Assembly: GCA_964370965.1 (NCBI GenBank)
Contig: CAYJLW010000013.1
Coordinates: forward strand, 1 to 64,000
Direction: 5' to 3'
Source: CAYJLW01 sp964370965
GTDB taxonomy: Bacteria > Actinomycetota > Acidimicrobiia > UBA2766
Length of the DNA: 64,000 bases
In this document: in pieces, positions 58,965 to 64,000 of the stretch
Layout of the letters: every line of letters begins with the position of its first letter
Position numbering within the stretch: the first letter of the stretch is position 1
The notes under the pieces: model-generated
What the model was told of the DNA's origin: nothing
The model's database searches: none
What the model saw: the letters and a program-made list of their open reading frames with translations, nothing else
Program-made: the position numbers and the translations under genes

Positions 58965-59642
58965 TCAAGCCTCCCCCGCCTCACGCTCCGCACGGGCGCC
59001 GAGGCAGAGACCGAGGAAGTTCTCCCAGATCCGCAGGCCGTCGCCGGAGGACTTCTCGGGGTGGAACTGCACCGCCCACGTCCTGCCCTGTTCCAGAGCG
59101 CCCACGAAGACCGGCCCGTACTCCGCCAGCGCCTCCTCGGCCCCGGTGCCGGGAACGACCCCGTAGGAGTGGCAGAAGTAGAAGCGGGTGGACGGATGGA
59201 CGCCGGCGAAGAGCCTGCCACCGGTCTTCCAGGTGAGCTGATCCCAGCCCATGTGGGGAACCGACAGGCCGCCCCCTCCGACCTTCACACAGTTCCCGGC
59301 CACGATGCCGAGACCGATTGCCCCCCCCTCGTCGGAGCTCTCGGCAAGGATCTGCATCCCCACGCAGATACCGAGGAAGGGCCGGTCCCGCTGGCACCAC
59401 TCCATCACGACGTGGTCCAGCTCGGCCTCACGGAGGTTCTCCACACAGCGGTCGAAGTGCCCCTGGCCGGGGAGGACGAGGCCGTCGAAGGCCTGCGGGT
59501 CGAAGCCGTCGCCGTGGGAGACGAGGGCAGTGACCGCGCCCGCCTTCTCCGCGGCCCGCGACACCGAACGCAGGTTGCCCATCCCGTAGTCGCAGATCGC
59601 CAAACGGGCGGGGCGCTGTTCCCCGCGCGGAGGGCCGTTCAC
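58965..59642 (-). CDS. hisH: Imidazole glycerol phosphate synthase subunit HisH
   Basis: A 225-residue glutamine amidotransferase that feeds ammonia to HisF. The nucleophile cysteine is in FLGICVGMQIL, and the histidine-glutamate pair is in WAVQFHPEKS; the N-terminus has CDYGMGNLRSV. The GTG overlaps the hisB stop (GTGA). Length is normal for the family. Confidence 0.95.
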   Translation of the reverse strand: MNGPPRGEQRPARLAICDYGMGNLRSVSRAAEKAGAVTALVSHGDGFDPQAFDGLVLPGQGHFDRCVENLREAELDHVVMEWCQRDRPFLGICVGMQILAESSDEGGAIGLGIVAGNCVKVGGGGLSVPHMGWDQLTWKTGGRLFAGVHPSTRFYFCHSYGVVPGTGAEEALAEYGPVFVGALEQGRTWAVQFHPEKSSGDGLRIWENFLGLCLGARAEREAGEA

Positions 59643-60229
59643 GCCAGCATGCCCTTCGTCGACGGCACTGCGCCCCCCCGGCGGGGATCCGGGGTGAGGG
59701 CGTCAGAGAGCGCCCGGGCGATGCCCTTGAACGCCACCTCGCAGACGTGGTGCGGGTTGCGGCCCGTCTCGGAACGTACGTGCAGCGTGATCCCGGCGTC
59801 GGTCACGAAGGCGCGCAGGAACTCCTCGAGGAGCTGCGGGTCGAACTCGAGGATGCGTTCGCCGCCGGTGTCCACCTCGTAAAGGAGGTAAGGCCGCCCC
59901 GAGAGGTCGAGCGCCACCGTGGCCCGGGCCTCGTCGAGGACCGTGGTGGCCCAGCCGAAGCGGCGCAGCCCACCACGGTCGCCCACGGCCGCCCGGAAGG
60001 CCCGCCCCAGGGTGATGCCCACGTCCTCCACCGTGTGGTGGTGGTCGACATCGAGGTCGCCGGTGGCCGCCACGGCGAGACCGAGGCCGCCGTGGCGCCC
60101 GAGCTGGGCGAGCATGTGGTCGAAGAAGGGCATCCCGGTCTCCACGGTGACCTCGCCCCCGTCGAGGTCGAGCTCGACGGCGACATCGGTCTCGCCCGTG
60201 GTGCGCCGCTCGGACGACTTCCGGCTCAC
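59639..60229 (-). CDS. hisB: Imidazoleglycerol-phosphate dehydratase
   Basis: A 196-residue dehydratase. The two metal-binding repeats are visible as FFDHMLAQLGRH and DVDHHHTVEDVGI, then GRNPHHVCEVAFKGIARAL. This is the single-function enzyme, without the phosphatase domain of enterobacterial HisB. The GTG overlaps the hisC stop by four bases (GTGA); a longer frame upstream is shadow. Confidence 0.95.
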   Translation of the reverse strand: MSRKSSERRTTGETDVAVELDLDGGEVTVETGMPFFDHMLAQLGRHGGLGLAVAATGDLDVDHHHTVEDVGITLGRAFRAAVGDRGGLRRFGWATTVLDEARATVALDLSGRPYLLYEVDTGGERILEFDPQLLEEFLRAFVTDAGITLHVRSETGRNPHHVCEVAFKGIARALSDALTPDPRRGGAVPSTKGMLA

Positions 60230-61299
60230 GTGCCCACGTCCGCCAGGGCTGCCGCGAGGGCGTCGAGGAACATCTCGTTCTCCTCCGGGGTGCCGACATT
60301 CACCCGGAGGCAGTTCGGTGTCTCCGGGTTCCCGGCGAAGTCTCGCACGAGGACGCCGCGATCGAGGAGACCCTGCCACACGACCTCGGCGTCGCCGGCG
60401 GGGCGGAAGAGCACGAAGTTCGCCTCCGACGGCCAGGCCCGCACGCCGGGCAGTGCGGCGAGGCCCTCCTCGATGCGGCGGCGGCCGGCGACGAGCGCGT
60501 CCACCCGGGCCCGCATCTCGTCCGGGTAGCGCAGGGCGAGGACGCCCGCCGCCTGCGCCACGGCGTCGACGTGGTAGGGCAGGTGCGCCGGCTCGAGGAG
60601 GTCGACGATCCCGGGTGCGGCCACCACGTAGCCGATGCGGAGGCCGGCGAGGGACCATGCCTTGGAGAGGGTGCGCACGACGGCGAGGTTGGCGCGCCGG
60701 CCCACCCAGCCCACGACGCTCTCTCCGGCGAACTCGGCGTAGGCCTCGTCGACGACCACGAGGGCGTCGGGGGCGGCATCGAGGGCCGCCGCCACGGCGT
60801 CGAAGCGCTCGGCGTTCCCGGTGGGGTTGTTCGGGTGGCAGAAGAACACGACGTCAGGACGGTGCGCGGCGAGGGCGTCGCTCACGTCTCCGGGACCGAC
60901 ACGGAAGTCGGCGTCACGCGGAGCGCGCACGACCGTCGTGCCCGTCATCTCTGCGATGTGCGTGTGGAGCGCGTACGTGGGCGTGAAGACCAATGCCCGG
61001 CGTCCGGGGCCCCCGAAGGCGAGCAAGAGCGTGAGGAGCACCTCGTTGGACCCGTGCCCGGCGAAGACCGCCCCGGCGTCCACCCCGCAGTACCCGGCGA
61101 GCTCCTCGCGCAGCGCCGCCGCCGCCCGGTCGGGGTAGCGGTTGAGGGGCAGCTTCTCCACGGCCGCGGCGAGCTCGACCATGAACCCGGGGGGCGGCGG
61201 GTAGGGGCTCTCGTTGGTGTTAAGGCGTGCGGCGACGTCCACTTGCGGGGAGTGGTAGCCCGCCATGACGGCGAGGTCGGCGCGGAGTCGCGGGGGCAT
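60226..61299 (-). CDS. hisC: Histidinol-phosphate aminotransferase
   Basis: A 357-residue PLP-dependent class II aminotransferase. LNTNESPYPPPPGF at the N-terminus, FCHPNNPTGN, VVDEAYAEFAGES and the PLP-lysine segment RTLSKAWSLAGLRIGY are all present. Its ATG shares one base with the hisD stop (TGATG). A hisN-type phosphatase is not visible in this operon. Confidence 0.96.
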   Translation of the reverse strand: MPPRLRADLAVMAGYHSPQVDVAARLNTNESPYPPPPGFMVELAAAVEKLPLNRYPDRAAAALREELAGYCGVDAGAVFAGHGSNEVLLTLLLAFGGPGRRALVFTPTYALHTHIAEMTGTTVVRAPRDADFRVGPGDVSDALAAHRPDVVFFCHPNNPTGNAERFDAVAAALDAAPDALVVVDEAYAEFAGESVVGWVGRRANLAVVRTLSKAWSLAGLRIGYVVAAPGIVDLLEPAHLPYHVDAVAQAAGVLALRYPDEMRARVDALVAGRRRIEEGLAALPGVRAWPSEANFVLFRPAGDAEVVWQGLLDRGVLVRDFAGNPETPNCLRVNVGTPEENEMFLDALAAALADVGT

Positions 61300-62600
61300 C
61301 AGGCTCCACCCCCCGGGTCTCCGAGTCGCGCTCGGACCGCCTCGGCGTGCGCGGGGAGGCCCTCGGCGTCGGCGAGCGCCGCCGCCGTGGCGCCGAGGTC
61401 CGCGAGGGCGGCGGGGCCGGGGCAGGTCACGACGTGGATCGACTTGCGGAAGTCCGCCACCCGGAGAGCGGAGGCGAAGCGTGCCGTGCCCCCCGTGGGG
61501 AGGACGTGGGACGGCCCCGCCACGTAGTCACCGAGGGTCACGGGGGTCCAGTACCCGCAGAAGACGGCACCGGCGTTGCGCACTCCGGCCAGGAGGGCGC
61601 CGGGGTCCGCGACCATGAGCTGCAGGTGTTCGGCGGCGGCGGCGTTGGCCACCTCCAAGGCCTGCTCGGGCCCCTCGCAGAGGACGAGCCGGCCGCCGGC
61701 CCGGAGGCTCTCCGCGATGAGGCCACCCCTGGGCGCAGCGGCCACGACGAGCTCCAGCTCCGCCTGGACGGCGGCGGCGAGGTCGTCGGACCACGTGACG
61801 AGGAGGGTGAAGCCGCCGGGGCCGTGCTCGGCCTGGGCGACGAGGTCGAGGGCGAGGGGACGCACGGGGGCGCCGGCGTCGGCGACGACCACGCACTCGC
61901 TGGGCCCGGCCAGGGACTCCACCCCCACGTCACGGGACACCTCGGCCTTGGCGAGGGCGACGTACACGTTTCCGGGCCCGCAGACGACGTCCACGGGCCG
62001 GATCGTCGCCGTGCCGTAGGCGAGAGCGGCGATCGCCTGGGCGCCCCCGACCCGGTAGACCTCGGTGAGGCCGAGCATGTAGGCGGCGGCCGCGCTCACC
62101 TGCGGGATCGACCCGTCGGGACCTGCCGGGGTGGCGAGGACGACCTCGGCGACCCCGGCGACCTGGGCGGGGACGGCGGTCATGAGGATCGTGGACGGGT
62201 ACGCTGCCCGGCCGCCGGGCACGTACACGCCCGCCCGGGCGACGGGAACGTCGATCTCGTTCACGGTGATGCCGTCGGCTTCGAAGACCCGCGGGCAGTC
62301 GGGGGATTCGTGGTACGCGCGGACGCGGGCGGCGGCACGTTCGAGGGCGAGACGGAGCGCTGGATCCGTGGCCTCCCATGCCCCCGCGAGTTCGTCGGCG
62401 GTCACGCGGAGCTGCCCCGGTGTGAGGGCGACGCCGTCGAAACGCTCGGTGAGCTCGCAGAGGGCGACGTCGCCTCGGGCCCTGACGTCGCCGACGATGG
62501 CGCGCACCGCCTCGAGCGGCCGGTCCCCCGCCGGGGACGGTCGGGCGACGGCCGCGGCGAAACCACCGGGGTCCGTGCGGAGATCGGTCAGGGCGAGCAT
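61299..62600 (-). CDS. hisD: Histidinol dehydrogenase
   Basis: A 433-residue zinc enzyme for the last two oxidations of histidine synthesis. VYVPGGRAAYPSTILM, VVCGPGNVYVALAKAEV, and AEHGPGGFTLLVT carry cofactor and zinc ligands; a C-terminal SHVLPTGGTARF follows. It heads the operon hisD-C-B-H-A-F-I-trpE. The start is the ATG at 62600; the extension upstream lacks homology. The promoter must be within 62601-62749, which the divergent hydrolase shares, but no clear elements were seen. Confidence 0.96.
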   Translation of the reverse strand: MLALTDLRTDPGGFAAAVARPSPAGDRPLEAVRAIVGDVRARGDVALCELTERFDGVALTPGQLRVTADELAGAWEATDPALRLALERAAARVRAYHESPDCPRVFEADGITVNEIDVPVARAGVYVPGGRAAYPSTILMTAVPAQVAGVAEVVLATPAGPDGSIPQVSAAAAYMLGLTEVYRVGGAQAIAALAYGTATIRPVDVVCGPGNVYVALAKAEVSRDVGVESLAGPSECVVVADAGAPVRPLALDLVAQAEHGPGGFTLLVTWSDDLAAAVQAELELVVAAAPRGGLIAESLRAGGRLVLCEGPEQALEVANAAAAEHLQLMVADPGALLAGVRNAGAVFCGYWTPVTLGDYVAGPSHVLPTGGTARFASALRVADFRKSIHVVTCPGPAALADLGATAAALADAEGLPAHAEAVRARLGDPGGGA

Positions 62601-62749
62601 GGAGCCCTGTAGCCTACGTGAGCCCACCGGCACCGCCGTTCCCGGTTTCCACCCGCCGGTGGCCGCAGGACCGCCGCTTGCGCCGGTGGGGGCCGTCGGC
62701 CAGACTGCCCTCCTGATTCCAGGCGGCTGCAGCAGACACAGGGGTTGCC

Positions 62750-63709
62750 GTGGCACTGCAGGGCACGTTCGAGACGGTTCGTTCCTTCGACGGAACCAGG
62801 CTGGCCTACGCCGTCTGGGGACCTGCCGTTCCTCCCGGGGAGCAGGCGCCCACCGTCATCCTCGCCAACGGCATCGCCTGCACCGACACGTACTGGGGCG
62901 CTCTCGTGCCCTTCCTCGTCGAGCACGGCCACAGGGTCGTGTTCTTCGACTACCGGGGCCACGGCCGCTCCGGGGCGCCGAGGAACCCGAACGAGATCGG
63001 CGTCCCGTCCCACGCCCGGGACCTCTGGCGGGTCGCCGACGAGACCGGGTCCGGCCCCGCCGTCCTCGTGGGCCACTCGATGGGTTCCCAGACGATCCTG
63101 GAGGCCTACCGCCAGCAGCCCGCACGGGTGGCCGGACTCGTCCCGGTGGCGGGCCCCTACGAGCATCCTCTGGACACGTTCATGGGCTCTCCCGCCATGC
63201 ACTACATGTTCCCGTTCTTGCAGTTCGGCATGGAGCCCGTGCCGTGGCTGACGCGGGCGCTGTGGCGGGCGGCAGGCAGCAACACGACCTGGCCGTACGT
63301 GGTGGGCCGGGCGAGCCGCATGATCGGACCAAACGCCGGGCGGGACCTCATGGACGAGTACTTCCGCCACCTCGCCCGCCTCGACCCGATCCTCCTCATG
63401 CGCATGGCGCGCGAGATGCAGGCCCACAGCGCCCGCGACCTCCTCGCCGACGTCGAAGTCCCGGTCGTCGTCGTCGCCGGCAAGCACGACGTCATGACCC
63501 CGCCCCGCGTCGCCAGGGAGATGGTCGCCGTGATCCCTGACGCCTCCCTGGATCTGTTCCAGGACTCCGGCCACACCCTCCCCGCCGACGAACCCGACCA
63601 CCTCAACGACGTCGTGCTGGGCTTTCTCCGGGAACGCGCCGGGTTCGTCCCCCTCCCTGCGCGCAAGGCCCGCATCACCCCCCAACGGTCCGGCACCCAG
63701 CCGGGCTGA
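62750..63709 (+). CDS. Alpha/beta-hydrolase
   Basis: A 319-residue hydrolase. The nucleophile elbow is GHSMGS with serine 110; the oxyanion region follows FFDYRGHGRSG; the catalytic histidine is in SGHTLPADEP near the C-terminus and the acid in VVAGKHDVMTP. Ester or epoxide substrates are possible, and it may be a lipase-like or C-C hydrolase. The GTG start has AGGGG ahead. It is divergent from hisD. Confidence 0.88.
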   Translation: MALQGTFETVRSFDGTRLAYAVWGPAVPPGEQAPTVILANGIACTDTYWGALVPFLVEHGHRVVFFDYRGHGRSGAPRNPNEIGVPSHARDLWRVADETGSGPAVLVGHSMGSQTILEAYRQQPARVAGLVPVAGPYEHPLDTFMGSPAMHYMFPFLQFGMEPVPWLTRALWRAAGSNTTWPYVVGRASRMIGPNAGRDLMDEYFRHLARLDPILLMRMAREMQAHSARDLLADVEVPVVVVAGKHDVMTPPRVAREMVAVIPDASLDLFQDSGHTLPADEPDHLNDVVLGFLRERAGFVPLPARKARITPQRSGTQPG

Positions 63710-63731
63710 GCGCCCGCGGAATCAGACCCTC

Positions 63732-64000
63732 TCAGCCCCGGGTGTAGGACGAGGGGCAGAAGTCCTGCAGCACGCACACGTCGCAGCGGGGCTTCCGGGC
63801 GGTGCACACGCCCCGGCCGTGGAGGATGAGGCGGAGGCCGAAGTCCGTCCACTCCGACTCCGGGAGGAGACCGCAGAGGTCGCGCTCGATCTTCACCGCC
63901 TCGGTGTGCTCGGTGAGGCCGAGGCGGCGGGCAAGACGGGCGACGTGGGTGTCCACGGCGATCCCGGGCAGGCCGAACGCCACGCCCCTGATGACGTTCG
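63732..64000 (-). CDS. nth: Endonuclease III (3' part; gene continues beyond the window)
   Basis: The frame runs out of the right edge. The visible 89 residues are the C-terminal end of a DNA glycosylase/AP lyase for oxidised pyrimidines: NVIRGVAFGLPGIAVDTHVA with the catalytic aspartate, RLARRLGLTE, and the iron-sulfur loop C-x6-C-x2-C-x5-C (CTARKPRCDVCVLQDFC). The helix-hairpin-helix and lysine lie outside. It is convergent with the hydrolase. Confidence 0.93.
   Translation of the reverse strand, partial: NVIRGVAFGLPGIAVDTHVARLARRLGLTEHTEAVKIERDLCGLLPESEWTDFGLRLILHGRGVCTARKPRCDVCVLQDFCPSSYTRG

Overview
The window is a very GC-rich stretch (G and C dominate third codon positions almost everywhere) that reads as a chromosomal contig of an actinomycete, perhaps an Acidimicrobiia-like lineage. 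This placement is an inference from gene content: an F420 biosynthesis gene (CofD/FbiA), a WS/DGAT acyltransferase, SCP2 lipid-binding proteins, many GTG/TTG starts, leaderless-looking promoters, and a tightly overlapped his-trpE operon. No rRNA, tRNA or CRISPR was recognised. The sequence may be metagenomic: a G/C homopolymer tract at 36.0 kb looks like an assembly problem.

Layout. 0-9.8 kb: AidB-like acyl-CoA dehydrogenase, heme A synthase (CtaA), a PAQR/hemolysin III membrane protein, a quinol-type nitric oxide reductase, a ThDP-dependent enzyme, an Asp-box beta-propeller and a zinc alcohol dehydrogenase. 10-12.5 kb: a less GC-rich restriction-modification pair (C5 methyltransferase plus candidate endonuclease). 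12.7-18.5 kb: a decayed molybdopterin oxidoreductase, then a forward cluster of two phytoene-desaturase-like FAD oxidoreductases, two SCP2-like proteins and CofD. 18.5-29.4 kb: a reverse-strand pentose-phosphate/glucose operon (tkt, tal, pgi, gnd, pgl, zwf, an SDR, a HAD phosphatase) whose two ends are decayed (remnants of a sugar porter, an NDH-2 and an aldose epimerase). 29.5-36 kb: a cytochrome b/molybdopterin fusion protein, an SDR, an acetoacetate-decarboxylase-like enzyme and an apparently intact paralogue of the decayed molybdopterin oxidoreductase. 36-37.5 kb: two VapBC toxin-antitoxin modules. 37.8-41.8 kb: a second pair of FAD oxidoreductases plus an unknown basic protein. 42-45.9 kb: a five-gene reverse operon with overlapping or closely spaced genes: an unknown protein, two polytopic membrane proteins with histidine motifs, a DUF59 protein and a SufR-like Fe-S regulator, behind a strong promoter with a long palindrome over its -10 box. 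46-54 kb: OYE-family flavoenzyme, DUF763 protein, WS/DGAT, HypF, an MDR dehydrogenase, MsrA. 54-55.4 kb: a frameshifted toxin-like gene with an RHH partner and a truncated ISL3 transposase. 55.4-62.6 kb: hisD-hisC-hisB-hisH-hisA-hisF-hisI-trpE on the reverse strand. 62.7-64 kb: an alpha/beta hydrolase and the 3' part of endonuclease III.

How they fit together. The two FAD-oxidoreductase clusters, each near a member of the same molybdopterin oxidoreductase family, look like duplicated versions of one lipid or isoprenoid oxidation locus; one copy has SCP2 carriers and an F420 gene and has lost its molybdoenzyme. The 42-46 kb operon is a plausible nitric-oxide or Fe-S stress module that may work with the NO reductase at 3.5 kb. 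These are the two best candidates for undescribed systems here. Several loci (12.7, 18.5 and 29 kb) are genes that lost their middle but kept both ends.
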